From: an uncultured Collinsella sp.
GTDB lineage: Bacteria; Actinomycetota; Coriobacteriia; Coriobacteriales; Coriobacteriaceae
Assembly: GCA_937997605.1 (NCBI GenBank)
Contig: CALLFD010000087.1
Span: 1-38,018 of the forward strand
Reading direction: 5' to 3'
DNA length: 38,018 bases
The translations under genes were made by a program, and so were the position numbers. Below are positions 17,991 through 27,128 of the stretch, one piece after another (within the stretch, counting starts at the first letter, position 1; each line of letters begins with the position of its first letter). The notes beneath the pieces were generated by a model. The model saw only the letters and a list, made by a program, of their open reading frames with translations, was not told the origin of the DNA and did no database searches.

Positions 17991-19445
17991 GTGGCAGAAA
18001 CGTTTGATATCGCGATTGTGGGCGCAGGCATTACCGGGTGCGCCATCGCGCGGCAGCTCGCGAGATTTGACCTGTCCATTTGCGTGGTCGAGGCGGCCAA
18101 CGACATCGCGCTAGGGGCGTCGAAGGCCAACGGCGGTCTGGTGCACGCCGGCTACGATCCGGCACCGGGCACGGTAAAGGCGCAGGTCAACGCCCGTGGT
18201 TGCGAGTTGTACAGTACATGGTCGCAGGAGCTGGGCTTTCTGTTCTGCCGCACCGGGTCGATGGTGTTGGGCTTTAACGACGAGGACCGCGCGCACCTGG
18301 AACAGCTGCGCAAGAATGGCCTGACCAACGGCGTGCCCGAGCTGTTGATCGTCGGCCCCGAGCGCATCCACGAACTGGAGCCGCGTGCGAGCGCCCAAGC
18401 CTCGTGCGCACTATGGTGCCCTTCGACCGGTTACGTTGACCCGTTTGAAGTAGCCATCGCGGCGCTGGAGAACGCGGTTGCCAACGGGGTGACGTTTATG
18501 CGGTCCGCCCCGGTGGAAGCGATTAAAGTCGCGGGATCGGGCGACGACGCACGCTTTACGCTGGCAACGCCCGCCGGCGACGTGCGCTGCCGTTACCTGA
18601 TTAACGCCGCGGGCAACGGTGCCGCAGACATCTCGCATATGGCGGGCGCCGAGGAGTTTCAGATGGTCTGGCGCCAGGGCAACATCGTGGTGCTGGACAA
18701 GGAGCCGCGCGCGCTCATGCCGCTCTACCCTGTTCCCACGCCGGTTTCCAAGGGCGTTATCGTCACGGGCACCGTGCACAGCAACACCGTGATCACCGCA
18801 ACGGCTGCCGTGCGCGAGCCGGGCGACACGCAGACGTATGCGAGCGATGTGAACGCGCTGCTGAACGGCGCGCACAAGCTGGTGCCCGATCTGGATACGC
18901 GCCGTGTGATGCGCGCATTTGCCGGCGGGCGTCCGGTCATTAAGGGGACGAACGACTTCTTTATTGGACAGTCGGCCGTAGTGCCGGGGCTTTTCCAGGC
19001 GGCGGGCATTCAGTCGCCGGGCGTGGCAAGCGCGCCGGCAATTGCCGAGCGCATGGAGCTTGTGATGCGTGGGGCGGGCGTGGAGCTGCACGAGCGGGAG
19101 GACTGGAACCCAATTCGCCGCGCGCCGGACGACTTTGACCGCGTACCGCTCGCGCGCAAGGAGAAGCTGATTGAGTCCGACCCCGCGTGGGGACAAATCG
19201 TCTGCCGCTGCGAGGCAGTGCCCGAGGCCGAGATTGTGGCCGCGATCCGACGCCAGCCGGGCGCGGTCTCGGTCGAGGGCGTCAAGCGCCGCTGCCGCGC
19301 CGGCATGGGTCGGTGCCAGAGCGGGTTTTGCCAGAGCCGTGTGGTGGCGATCCTGGCGCGGGAGCTGGGCTGCGACCCCAGCGAGGTGTTGTTGGAGGAC
19401 GCAGGTTCTTGGCTGGTTGAGGGACCGCTGAAGGGGGTGCGCTAG
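17991..19445 (+). CDS. GlpA/LhgO-like FAD-dependent dehydrogenase with C-terminal BFD [2Fe-2S] domain
   Basis: The 484-residue protein starts at a GTG with GGAGG 8 bp upstream. The N-terminus has the FAD-binding Rossmann motif DIAIVGAGITGCAIARQLAR and the DAO fold (GASKANGGLVHAGYDPAPGT, PSTGYVDPFEVAIAALENAV). Residues about 395-455 form a BFD-like [2Fe-2S] domain with CRCEAVPEAEIV and GMGRCQSGFCQSR. Such proteins oxidise glycerol-3-phosphate or 2-hydroxy acids and pass electrons to partners. With the two following genes it forms a three-gene unit also known from Firmicutes and Thermotogae (GlpA-like, pyridine-nucleotide oxidoreductase, DUF1667). The substrate is uncertain. Confidence 0.88.
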   Translation: MAETFDIAIVGAGITGCAIARQLARFDLSICVVEAANDIALGASKANGGLVHAGYDPAPGTVKAQVNARGCELYSTWSQELGFLFCRTGSMVLGFNDEDRAHLEQLRKNGLTNGVPELLIVGPERIHELEPRASAQASCALWCPSTGYVDPFEVAIAALENAVANGVTFMRSAPVEAIKVAGSGDDARFTLATPAGDVRCRYLINAAGNGAADISHMAGAEEFQMVWRQGNIVVLDKEPRALMPLYPVPTPVSKGVIVTGTVHSNTVITATAAVREPGDTQTYASDVNALLNGAHKLVPDLDTRRVMRAFAGGRPVIKGTNDFFIGQSAVVPGLFQAAGIQSPGVASAPAIAERMELVMRGAGVELHEREDWNPIRRAPDDFDRVPLARKEKLIESDPAWGQIVCRCEAVPEAEIVAAIRRQPGAVSVEGVKRRCRAGMGRCQSGFCQSRVVAILARELGCDPSEVLLEDAGSWLVEGPLKGVR

Positions 19446-19446
19446 G

Positions 19447-20790
19447 ATGGCGACGTTTGATATGCGCGATGGACGAGCGAAGGCGAGCGCCGTGGCAACG
19501 CAAGCCTTCGACGTGATCGTCATCGGAGGCGGCCCCGCCGGTATGGCGGCCGCGCTTGCCGCGCATAAGGCCGGCGCACGCGTGGCCATCATGGAGCGCG
19601 AGCAGCACCTGGGCGGCATCCTGCGCCAGTGCATCCACCCCGGCTTTGGCCTGTCGCACTTTAAACAGGAGCTCACCGGCCCCGAGTACGCGCAGCGCTT
19701 TATCGAACAGGTGCACGCAACCGACATTGCGCTGTTCCTGAACTGCATGGTGCTTGGGATTGATTTAGGCGAGCTTACGGAAGAAACCGCGGTCCATACC
19801 GTCACGCTCATGAGCCCTGCCGGCATGCTGCAGCTCACCGGGCGCGCGGTCGTCCTTGCCATGGGTTGCCGTGAGCGCACCCGCAGCGAGATCAAGATCC
19901 CCGGCAGTCGTCCCGCTGGCGTGTTTACGGCCGGCCTGGCGCAGCGATACATCAATATCGAGAACCTCAAACCCGGCTCGCGCGTCGTCATTTTGGGCTC
20001 GGGCGACATCGGGCTGATCATGGCACGTCGCTGCACGCTCGAGGGGATTTCGGTCGAGGGCGTGTACGAGCTCATGCCGTACGCCAACGGTCTGCGCCGC
20101 AACGTCAAGAACTGCCTGGAGGACTTTGGAATTCCGCTGCACCTGTCCACCACCGTGACGCGTGTGATCGGGCACGATCGCGTGGAAGCCGTCGAGGTGA
20201 GTCAGGTCGACGAGCGCCTGGCGCCCATTCCGGGGACCGAGCGCGTTGTTCCGTGTGACACACTGCTGCTTTCGGTGGGCTTGATTCCCGAGAACGAGCT
20301 TTCGGTGGGCGCGGGCGTTGAGCTTGACCCACGTACGCGCGGCGCCGTGGTGGACCAGAGCCTGCAGACGGGCGTACCGGGTATCTTTGCCTGCGGCAAC
20401 GTGCTGCACGTGCACGACCTGGCCGACAACGTGACGACCGAGTCTGAGCGCGCCGGCGCAGCTGCGGCGGCGTACGCGCTGGGGACCGACGCGGGCACCG
20501 TTCCGAGCTGTGAACTCACCGTCTCCCCTGCCGGCATCGCGGGCTACGCGCTGCCGGGACGCATTACAGCTGTGGCGCTCACCAAGCTCAACTTCCGCGT
20601 GCTCCGACCCGTCGACGCCGCCCGCGTGCGTATTCTGGCAGGCGGCGAGAAACTGTTCGCAGGCAAGGTCCGTGCATTTAAGCCGAGCGTCATGGAAAGC
20701 TTCCCGCTGCCGGCGAAGGTGATTCAGCGCGCACTCGACCTAGGTGCTAGAGAGATTATTCTGTCTGTCGATCCCATTGAGGAGGCATAG
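19447..20790 (+). CDS. NAD(P)/FAD-dependent oxidoreductase partner of the GlpA-like protein
   Basis: The 447-residue flavoprotein begins 2 bp after the previous stop. It has an FAD motif VIVIGGGPAGMAAALAAHKA, a CIHPGFGLSHFKQELTGPEY segment, a second dinucleotide fold VVILGSGDIGLIMARRCTLE for NAD(P)H, and the C-terminal FAD contact GIFACGNVLHVHDLADNVT. It resembles the small subunit type found with GlpA-like/BFD proteins, and probably takes electrons from the GlpA-like protein through the [2Fe-2S] cluster to NAD(P)+ or a quinone pool. Lower-confidence alternatives are sarcosine oxidase alpha-like or HcnB-like roles. It is co-transcribed with its neighbours. Confidence 0.87.
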   Translation: MATFDMRDGRAKASAVATQAFDVIVIGGGPAGMAAALAAHKAGARVAIMEREQHLGGILRQCIHPGFGLSHFKQELTGPEYAQRFIEQVHATDIALFLNCMVLGIDLGELTEETAVHTVTLMSPAGMLQLTGRAVVLAMGCRERTRSEIKIPGSRPAGVFTAGLAQRYINIENLKPGSRVVILGSGDIGLIMARRCTLEGISVEGVYELMPYANGLRRNVKNCLEDFGIPLHLSTTVTRVIGHDRVEAVEVSQVDERLAPIPGTERVVPCDTLLLSVGLIPENELSVGAGVELDPRTRGAVVDQSLQTGVPGIFACGNVLHVHDLADNVTTESERAGAAAAAYALGTDAGTVPSCELTVSPAGIAGYALPGRITAVALTKLNFRVLRPVDAARVRILAGGEKLFAGKVRAFKPSVMESFPLPAKVIQRALDLGAREIILSVDPIEEA

Positions 20791-20793
20791 CTC

Positions 20794-21192
20794 ATGAGCA
20801 CGAATGCGACCGAGACGCTGCAGTTCAACTGCACCACCTGCCCATCCGAATGCCTCCTGACCGTAGAGGTAGAGCGTGACGCAGACGGCGCCGTGGTAGA
20901 AGTGCGCTCCGTAACCGGCAACAACTGCCCGCGCGGCGATAAGTTCGCGCATCAGGAGCTCACCTGCCCCATGCGCGTGCTCACCACCACCGTGGCCGTA
21001 TCCGGAGGCGAAGAGGCGTTGCTGCCCGTGCGTACGGCCGAAGCCATCCCGCTGGCACTCCACGCCCAAGCCATGACCCTCATCCGAGGCCTAGTCGTCA
21101 ACGCCCCCATCCGCATGGGCGACATCGTGCTGGAAGAACTTCTCGGCACCAACATCGACCTCATCGCCAGCATGGACATCGACCCAGCCTAA
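20794..21192 (+). CDS. DUF1667 cysteine-containing protein
   Basis: The 132-residue protein follows 3 bp after the oxidoreductase, with GAGGAGG upstream. It has CTTCPSECLLTVEVE at residues about 11-25 and GNNCPRGDKFAHQELTCPMR at about 43-62, five cysteines that could hold a metal or cluster. DUF1667 proteins are almost always the third gene in this operon type and probably form a subunit of the dehydrogenase complex. No catalytic motif is visible. A weak hairpin (AGCTAA at 21195 with TTAGCT at 21217) then ACTTTTG follows and may terminate the operon. Confidence 0.85.
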   Translation: MSTNATETLQFNCTTCPSECLLTVEVERDADGAVVEVRSVTGNNCPRGDKFAHQELTCPMRVLTTTVAVSGGEEALLPVRTAEAIPLALHAQAMTLIRGLVVNAPIRMGDIVLEELLGTNIDLIASMDIDPA

Positions 21193-21347
21193 GCAGCTAA
21201 TTGAGGACGGGGCTCTTTAGCTACTTTTGCCTGCACGCTTGCCAAGCTAGCAATGCCAAAGAGTGTCCCAAAGTGCCGGCATAAAAGGAACGTCCCCAAC
21301 TGCCGGGCTTGGGATACCATGGTGGCAGACTAGCGAAAGGATGTTTC

Positions 21348-22436
21348 ATGGCACATGTCGATGACCAGCGTGTGGCGCGCGTGCTCGATGCGCTCGAGGC
21401 TCAACACCCCGGCGCACAGCTGCTCGTAAACGACCCGTGGTCGATTTACTATCTGACCGGTTTTTATGCCGATATGTTCGAGCGTTTTTGCGGCGTTCTG
21501 CTCGCACGCGATACCGAGCCCGCGATCTTGGTCAATGCGCTACACCAACTGCCGGAGTATGACAATGCCCGCGTCGCCTATCACACCGACAACGACGTCG
21601 TGGCCGACGCCATCGTTCGTGAGGTCGATCCGAACAAACCACTCGGCATCGATACCGTCATGCGCTCCGGCTTTTTGATGCCCCTCATGGAGCGTCACGC
21701 CGCGAGCGAGTTCTTCCTTGGCGACTTTGCCGTCACCGCCGCACGCACCTACAAAGACGCTACCGAGCAGGAGCTTATGCGCGCGTCCTCTGCCGCCAAC
21801 GACGCCGTGATGGCCGACGCCATCAAGCTCGTCCATGAAGGCGTGACGGAGCGCGAAATTGCCGATCAGATGCTCGGTCTGTACCGCAAGCACGGCTGCG
21901 AGGGTTTTAGCTTTCCGCCCATCGTGAGCTTTGGCGCCAACGCCGGCGACCCGCACCACGAGCCCGACGACACCGTACTCAAGCGTGGCGACGTGGTACT
22001 GTTCGATATTGGCGGACGCCATCGCAACTACTGCTCGGACATGACGCGCACGTTCTTTTGGCGCGAGCCAGACGAGGAGACGGCGCACATCTACGACATC
22101 GTGCGCCGCGCCAACGAGGCCGCCGAGGCGCTCATCGCACCGGGCGTGCGCATGTGTGACCTGGACCGCGCCGCACGCGACGTGATTGAGGATGCGGGCT
22201 ATGGGCAGTACTTTACGCATCGCCTGGGACACTCGATCGGCTTGCAGGACCACGAGCCAGGCGACGTTTCACTCGTCAACGAGCAGGTCGTAGAGCCGGG
22301 CATGACGTTCTCCATCGAGCCGGGCATCTACCTCCCCGGCCGCACCGGCGTCCGCATCGAGGACCTAGCCCTGGTGACCGAGAACGGCGTCGAGATTCTC
22401 AACGCCTACCCCCACGATCCGCTCCGCCTAGACTAG
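21348..22436 (+). CDS. M24 metallopeptidase, Xaa-Pro dipeptidase/aminopeptidase type
   Basis: The 362-residue protein starts at the ATG at 21348 with GAAAGGA upstream; a longer frame lacks support. The N-terminal creatinase-like domain runs to about residue 130. The pita-bread catalytic domain shows the five metal ligands: Asp in VVLFDIGGRH, Asp in YCSDMTRTFFW, His in HRLGHSIGLQDHEPG, Glu in FSIEPGIYLPG and Glu in RIEDLALVTENG. It should remove an N-terminal residue preceding proline or split Xaa-Pro dipeptides, using two Mn or Co ions in the cytoplasm. It stands alone on the plus strand, convergent with folC. Confidence 0.92.
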   Translation: MAHVDDQRVARVLDALEAQHPGAQLLVNDPWSIYYLTGFYADMFERFCGVLLARDTEPAILVNALHQLPEYDNARVAYHTDNDVVADAIVREVDPNKPLGIDTVMRSGFLMPLMERHAASEFFLGDFAVTAARTYKDATEQELMRASSAANDAVMADAIKLVHEGVTEREIADQMLGLYRKHGCEGFSFPPIVSFGANAGDPHHEPDDTVLKRGDVVLFDIGGRHRNYCSDMTRTFFWREPDEETAHIYDIVRRANEAAEALIAPGVRMCDLDRAARDVIEDAGYGQYFTHRLGHSIGLQDHEPGDVSLVNEQVVEPGMTFSIEPGIYLPGRTGVRIEDLALVTENGVEILNAYPHDPLRLD

Positions 22437-22437
22437 A

Positions 22438-22472
22438 CAATGTGACAAAGGGACAGCCCCTTTGTCACATTG
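22438..22472 (+). terminator. 15-bp perfect hairpin after the M24 peptidase gene
   Basis: CAATGTGACAAAGGG (22438-22452) pairs perfectly with CCCTTTGTCACATTG (22458-22472) around a 5-nt loop, one base after the stop codon. It lacks a T-tract, so it may be a processing or stabilising hairpin or a repeat element rather than a true intrinsic terminator. Confidence 0.5.
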
Positions 22473-22495
22473 CGATTACGTCGCGCCACGAAAAC

Positions 22496-22634
22496 GGGCT
22501 ATCTACTACGTTTAACCCGCATGGGTCGACCATAACCGAGTTTTCGCAAAAAACGCAAGCCGTCTACCTGCGGTTTTAATTTCGCGATGTTCCGTATGGT
22601 CGGGGGTAACCGGTCAAACGTAGTAGATAGGCCC
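22496..22634. repeat. 139-bp long imperfect palindrome
   Basis: GGGCTATCTACTACGTTT (22496-22513) recurs inverted at 22616-22634 with one extra base. Complementarity continues inward with mismatches to CGACCATA near 22530 and TATGGTCG near 22595. There is no open reading frame of note. It lies between convergent genes and could form a long hairpin in either transcript. Confidence 0.7.
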
Positions 22635-22707
22635 ACTTCGTGGCAAGCGAGTCAACTCGGAGCAGAGGGCAGTCAAAAAAGCCCCGTCCCAAATTGGCTG
22701 CTTTTGA

Positions 22708-22772
22708 GTTGCGGTGGTATACGGACCGTTTGAGGCTTCTGGCTTGTAAAACAGTCCGTATATCACCGCAAC
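22708..22772. repeat. 65-bp hairpin with 19-bp arms
   Basis: GTTGCGGTGGTATACGGAC (22708-22726) pairs with GTCCGTATATCACCGCAAC (22754-22772) with one G-T wobble, around a 27-nt loop. It ends 15 bp from the folC stop and could act on the 3' end of either convergent transcript. There is no T-tract. Confidence 0.7.
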
Positions 22773-22787
22773 TGCTGAGGGGATGGG

Positions 22788-24131
22788 TTAGCGCAACAGG
22801 CCCGCTACTTCGCCGGCTAGGGTGATGGTGCCGGCTGCTACGAAGGACTCGCCCGCGGCATCGAAGGCAGCGAGGGCCTCGGACACGCTCGGGTATACGC
22901 CCGCGAGCTTATCGGCATCAACGAGGGCAGCAAGCTCCTCTGCCGGCAGGGCGCGATCGGAATCGGTCTGGGTCACGACCACACGGGGGAACGCCGGAAC
23001 AAGCACGTCGACGATGCCCGCCACGTCCTTGTCTGCCAGCGCGGCGCACAACAGCGTGGGACGATTCTCCACGCACGGATCGATCTCGTCCAGCGCGCTC
23101 ACAAAGTTCTCACAGCTCTGAGGGTTATGGCAGGCGTCGATCAGCTTGAGCGGATCAGTTCCCAGTACATCAAAGCGGCCCGGCGTGGGGCAGCCCATAA
23201 GCGACGCATCGAGCTTGTCATGATCGAGTTCGCGACCCAAATACCCCTCGCAAAGCATAATCGCGCACGCGGCATTCTGCGGCTGATACGCCGGCTTGAC
23301 CATGCTCGACGTATAGATCGCACGCGGCGTGGTGCAGCTAAACTCAACCGTATCACCCACGTGCTCCGGCACCTTAGTCGTGGCATGGTTCACCACCAGC
23401 GGCACGATGCCGCACGCGCGGCAACGGGCATCCATCACGCGTTGAACGCTCGCCTCGTGTGTGCCCTCGCCCAGCACAACCAAGCGTCCGGGCTTAATAA
23501 CCGCAGCCTTCTCACCCGCAATGGCCTCGAGCGTATCGCCCAAAATGCGTGTGTGATCGAGTCCGATGCCCGTGATGGCAACGGCGACAGGATCGGTCGC
23601 ACTCGTGGCGTCCCAACGTCCGCCCATGCCGACCTCGAGCACGGCGACATCCACCGCGGCCTCGGCAAACACTACAAGTGCGGCAGCCGTCAACAGGTCA
23701 AAAGGCGTGATGGTATAGGCACGCTCCCCCACCGCCACACGACGCGCATTCACGCGATGTCCCGCCTCGACAGCTGCCGAAACGCCACGGGCAAAGGCCT
23801 CGTCGCTCACGACGCGTCCATCGACCTCCATGCGCTCGGGATAGCGCACCAGCTGCGGCGACGTATACAGCGCGGTCTTGAGCCCCTCACCACGAAGAAT
23901 GGCAGCCGAAAAACGCGTAGTCGAAGTCTTGCCATTGGTACCGGCAACCTGAATGCAATCGAAATACTCATCCGGACGACCAAGCTCATCGAGCATATCG
24001 ACAACCGTCTCGAGCAAAGGACCAGCATCCCCAGAAATCCGCCCCGTATCAGCAGCAAGCCCCACAGCCTCACCAAACGAAAGCAACTCAAACGAGAACG
24101 GCACAGAATACGACCCAGAATGCTTAGCCAT
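22788..24131 (-). CDS. folC: folylpolyglutamate synthase / dihydrofolate synthase
   Basis: The 447-residue Mur-ligase-family protein starts at the ATG at 24131 with GAGGAG upstream. It has the ATP-binding loop VAGTNGKTSTTRFSAAIL (GTNGKT at residues 64-69), VAVLEVGMGGRWDATSATDP, ITGIGLDHTRILGDTLEAIA with the metal-binding histidine, and LIDACHNPQSCENFV in the C-terminal domain. It adds glutamate to folates in the cytoplasm, and possibly to dihydropteroate as well. The length is normal. The first residues after the start form a short non-conserved tail. The two valS-side hairpin elements begin about 150 bp upstream, so folC probably has its own promoter there. Confidence 0.93.
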   Translation of the reverse strand: MAKHSGSYSVPFSFELLSFGEAVGLAADTGRISGDAGPLLETVVDMLDELGRPDEYFDCIQVAGTNGKTSTTRFSAAILRGEGLKTALYTSPQLVRYPERMEVDGRVVSDEAFARGVSAAVEAGHRVNARRVAVGERAYTITPFDLLTAAALVVFAEAAVDVAVLEVGMGGRWDATSATDPVAVAITGIGLDHTRILGDTLEAIAGEKAAVIKPGRLVVLGEGTHEASVQRVMDARCRACGIVPLVVNHATTKVPEHVGDTVEFSCTTPRAIYTSSMVKPAYQPQNAACAIMLCEGYLGRELDHDKLDASLMGCPTPGRFDVLGTDPLKLIDACHNPQSCENFVSALDEIDPCVENRPTLLCAALADKDVAGIVDVLVPAFPRVVVTQTDSDRALPAEELAALVDADKLAGVYPSVSEALAAFDAAGESFVAAGTITLAGEVAGLLR

Positions 24132-24283
24132 AACCCAAAGTCTCCTCAACATAAAAAGAGGCCCGTAACAAACAACGAGCCCCTCCCATTCAAAATATCA
24201 GCCAAACACCGCTTTGCAGCAAGATCAAGGCCACAACCAAGTGGCCCTAACCTACCAGTTGCAAACAACCACGTAAACGAACT

Positions 24284-24402
24284 AGGAGCGGCCCGATGCT
24301 TTGCTCGCCGCAAGTTCCGCACGCAAAGGACAGCACTTAATGTGCTGTCCGTCTTGCGCAGGACTGTCCGCAGTAGCGAGCAAAGCGTCGGGACGCGCCC
24401 CT
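24284..24402 (-). repeat. nested palindromic element, valS 3' side
   Basis: Outer arms of about 25 bp (24284-24308 and 24376-24402, including GATGCTTTGCTCGC with GCGAGCAAAGCGTC) enclose an inner perfect 9-bp hairpin GGACAGCAC-TTAAT-GTGCTGTCC (24328-24350). It begins 10 bp after the valS stop codon. The core is related to the element at 27129-27244. It has no proper T-tract. Confidence 0.8.
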
Positions 24403-24411
24403 CAGTAAGAC

Positions 24412-27108
24412 CTACGAGAAGTCAGCAACCTGAGCAGTTAGCGCCGCCAGGATCTCCTTGAGCTCAGCTGCACGGTCCCTCTTCTTCTGGACCACCGCGG
24501 GCGCGGCCTTGGCCACAAAGCCCTCGTTGGCGAGCGTCTTCTCACAGCCGGCGAGCTCCTTCTGCGCCGCGGCGATCTCCTTCTCCAGGCGCGCCTTCTC
24601 GGCCGAAAGGTCGACCTTGCCCTCGAGCACCACAAAGACCTCAACGCCGCTATCGACCACGGCAATGCTCGCGGCAGGCTTCTCAACATCGGTACCCATG
24701 ACCAGCGAAACGGTGTTCGCCAGCGGCTCAATCGTGGAGCGCAGGCTCTCGAGCTTCTCGATGTCCTCGGCACCGGCGCGCACGACCACGTCTAGCTCGG
24801 CCTTGGGGCTCAAGCGATAACGCGAACGCGTGGCGCGGGCGGCAGACACGACGGTACGGCACAGTTCAAACGCGCGCTCGGCGTCCTCGTCAACATACTT
24901 GGCGTAGTCGGCGGGCTCGGGCCACTTGGCGATCATGAGCGCCTCGGCGCGATTCACGTTGCCCTCGGCGTCCAGGTCGAGCACGCTCGCCGGCATGTTG
25001 TCCCAGATCTCCTCGGTGACAAACGGCATAAGCGGGTGCATCAGGCGAATGGAGGTATCGAGCACAAAGATCAGGTTGCGCTGCGCCTGAAGACGGCCCT
25101 CGCCCTTCAGGCGGGCCTTGGTGACCTCGACGTACCAGTCGCAGACCTCGTTCCAGAAGAACTGCTGCACGCCGCGAGCCATGTCGCCAAAGGTGTAGTT
25201 CTCAATACCCTCGGTGACCATCTTCACGGCCTTGGCCAGGCGGCTGAACATCCAGGCGTCGGCCGGCGTCTCAACGACGGGCTCGCCGGGCGTGTAGCCC
25301 TCCATGTTCATAAGCAGGAAGCGGCTGGCGTTCCAGATCTTGGTCACAAACGACTTAGCCTGCTCGGTACGCGGGCTGTCGATAAGCTTCTTGGTCTTCT
25401 TGTCGATGTTCGCGTCGAACTTTACGTCCTGGTTGTTGGTGCAGAGCGTCAGCAGGTTGTAGCGCATGGCGTCGGCACCGTACATGCCAATGAGGTCCAT
25501 GGGGTCAACGCCGTTGCCCTTGGACTTGGACATGCGGCTGCCGTCCTTGGCAAGAATCGTCGGGTAGATAACGACGTCTTTAAACGGCACCTCGTCCAGG
25601 AAGTACAGCGAGCTCATGACCATGCGGGCGACCCACAGCGCGATGATGTCGCGCGCGGTGACGAGCGCCGTCGTGGGGTGATGGCCCTCGAGCAGCTCCG
25701 GCTTTTGCGGCCAGCCCTGCGTGGCGAAGGTCCACAGCTGCGAGCTGAACCAGGTGTCCAGCACGTTCTCGTCCTGATGCACGTGATGGCCGCCGCACTT
25801 GGGGCACACGTCGGTGTCCTCGGTCAGGGCGTCCTCCCAGCCGCAGTCCTCGCAGTAGAACACGGGGATGCGGTGGCCCCACCACAGCTGGCGGCTGATG
25901 CACCAGTCCTTAAGATTCTCCATCCAAGTGGTGTAGGTCTGCGTCCAGCGCGCGGGATGGAAGGTGACCTTGCCGGAGTTGACGGCGTCGAGCGCCGGCC
26001 CCTTGAGCTTGTCGACGGCCACAAACCACTGCTCGGAAAGCCACGGCTCCAGCGCAGCGTCGCAACGGTAGCAGTGCATGACGGAGTGGTCGTGGTCCTC
26101 GACGTGATCGAGCAGGTCATGCTCCTCAAACCACTTGATGACGGCCTCGCGGCACTCCTCGCGGGTCATGCCGGTGAACTCGCCGTAGCCCTCGACGACC
26201 ACGGCGTGCTCGTCGAAGATATTGATCTGCGGCAGGTCGTGGGCCTGGCCCATAGCGTAATCGTTGGGGTCGTGGGCCGGGGTGACCTTGACGAAGCCGG
26301 AGCCAAAGTTGGCGTCGACGTGCCAATCCTCAAAGATGGGGATCTCGCGGTCGACGATGGGGAGTTTGACGGTCTTGCCCACAAAGGCGGCCTTCTCGGG
26401 GTCCTTCGGGGAGACGGCGACACCCGTGTCGCCGAGCATGGTCTCGGGGCGCGTGGTGGCGACGACGATGTAGTCCTGGCCGTTGACCGGCTCGGTCAGC
26501 GGGTAGCGCAGGTGCCACAGGTGGCCCTTCTCGTCCTTGTACTCGGCCTCGTCGTCCGAGATGGCGGTGGTGCAGTTGGGGCACCAGTTGACGATGCGCT
26601 TACCACGATAGATAAGACCGTCGTGGTACCAGTCGCAGAAGACCTTGCGCACGGCCTGGGCGTAGTCCTCGTCCATGGTGAAGCGCTCGTTGTCGAAGTC
26701 GACGGAGCAGCCCATACGTTTGATCTGCTCGACGATGATGCCACCGTACTCGTGGGTCCAATCCCAGCAGGCGTCGACAAACTTATCGCGGCCGATCTCC
26801 AGGCGGCTGATGCCTTCGCTCTTGAGTTTCTTGTCGACCTTGGTCTGCGTAGCGATACCGGCGTGGTCGGTGCCGAGCACCCAGCGCGTGGACTTACCGC
26901 GCATGCGAGCCATACGGATGATTGCGTCCTGGATGGAGTCGTCGGTCGCATGGCCCATGTGGAGCTTGCCGGTCACGTTGGGAGGCGGAATGGTGACGGT
27001 GCAGTCGCCCACGCCCTCACGGCGCTTGTAGTAGCCGCCGTCGAGCCACTTCTGCAGAATCGCCGGCTCGTTGGTCGACGGATCGTAGTTCTTGGGCATC
27101 TCTTCCAT
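24412..27108 (-). CDS. valS: valyl-tRNA synthetase
   Basis: The 898-residue class I synthetase starts at an ATG with AGGGAGA upstream. The HIGH motif is HMGH at residues 50-53 within PPPNVTGKLHMGHATDDS. The editing (CP1) domain includes VATTRPETMLGDTGVAVSP and a VTPAHDPNDYAMG segment. A zinc knuckle with CEDCGWEDALTEDTDVCPKC precedes NVLDTWFSSQLW. The KMSKS motif is SRMSKSKGNGVDP near residue 530. The anticodon-binding domain and a C-terminal coiled-coil arm (about residues 830-895) complete it. It charges tRNA-Val. No T-box is seen; instead the leader carries the long palindrome at 27129-27244. Confidence 0.97.
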   Translation of the reverse strand: MEEMPKNYDPSTNEPAILQKWLDGGYYKRREGVGDCTVTIPPPNVTGKLHMGHATDDSIQDAIIRMARMRGKSTRWVLGTDHAGIATQTKVDKKLKSEGISRLEIGRDKFVDACWDWTHEYGGIIVEQIKRMGCSVDFDNERFTMDEDYAQAVRKVFCDWYHDGLIYRGKRIVNWCPNCTTAISDDEAEYKDEKGHLWHLRYPLTEPVNGQDYIVVATTRPETMLGDTGVAVSPKDPEKAAFVGKTVKLPIVDREIPIFEDWHVDANFGSGFVKVTPAHDPNDYAMGQAHDLPQINIFDEHAVVVEGYGEFTGMTREECREAVIKWFEEHDLLDHVEDHDHSVMHCYRCDAALEPWLSEQWFVAVDKLKGPALDAVNSGKVTFHPARWTQTYTTWMENLKDWCISRQLWWGHRIPVFYCEDCGWEDALTEDTDVCPKCGGHHVHQDENVLDTWFSSQLWTFATQGWPQKPELLEGHHPTTALVTARDIIALWVARMVMSSLYFLDEVPFKDVVIYPTILAKDGSRMSKSKGNGVDPMDLIGMYGADAMRYNLLTLCTNNQDVKFDANIDKKTKKLIDSPRTEQAKSFVTKIWNASRFLLMNMEGYTPGEPVVETPADAWMFSRLAKAVKMVTEGIENYTFGDMARGVQQFFWNEVCDWYVEVTKARLKGEGRLQAQRNLIFVLDTSIRLMHPLMPFVTEEIWDNMPASVLDLDAEGNVNRAEALMIAKWPEPADYAKYVDEDAERAFELCRTVVSAARATRSRYRLSPKAELDVVVRAGAEDIEKLESLRSTIEPLANTVSLVMGTDVEKPAASIAVVDSGVEVFVVLEGKVDLSAEKARLEKEIAAAQKELAGCEKTLANEGFVAKAAPAVVQKKRDRAAELKEILAALTAQVADFS

Positions 27109-27128
27109 ATATCTCTCCCTGTCCCGCC

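Noticed and set aside
18411..20153. 580-codon minus-strand open frame opposite the flavoprotein genes
   Set aside because: The plus-strand genes carry clear FAD and [2Fe-2S] motifs. The opposite translation is rich in R, A and H and unrecognisable.
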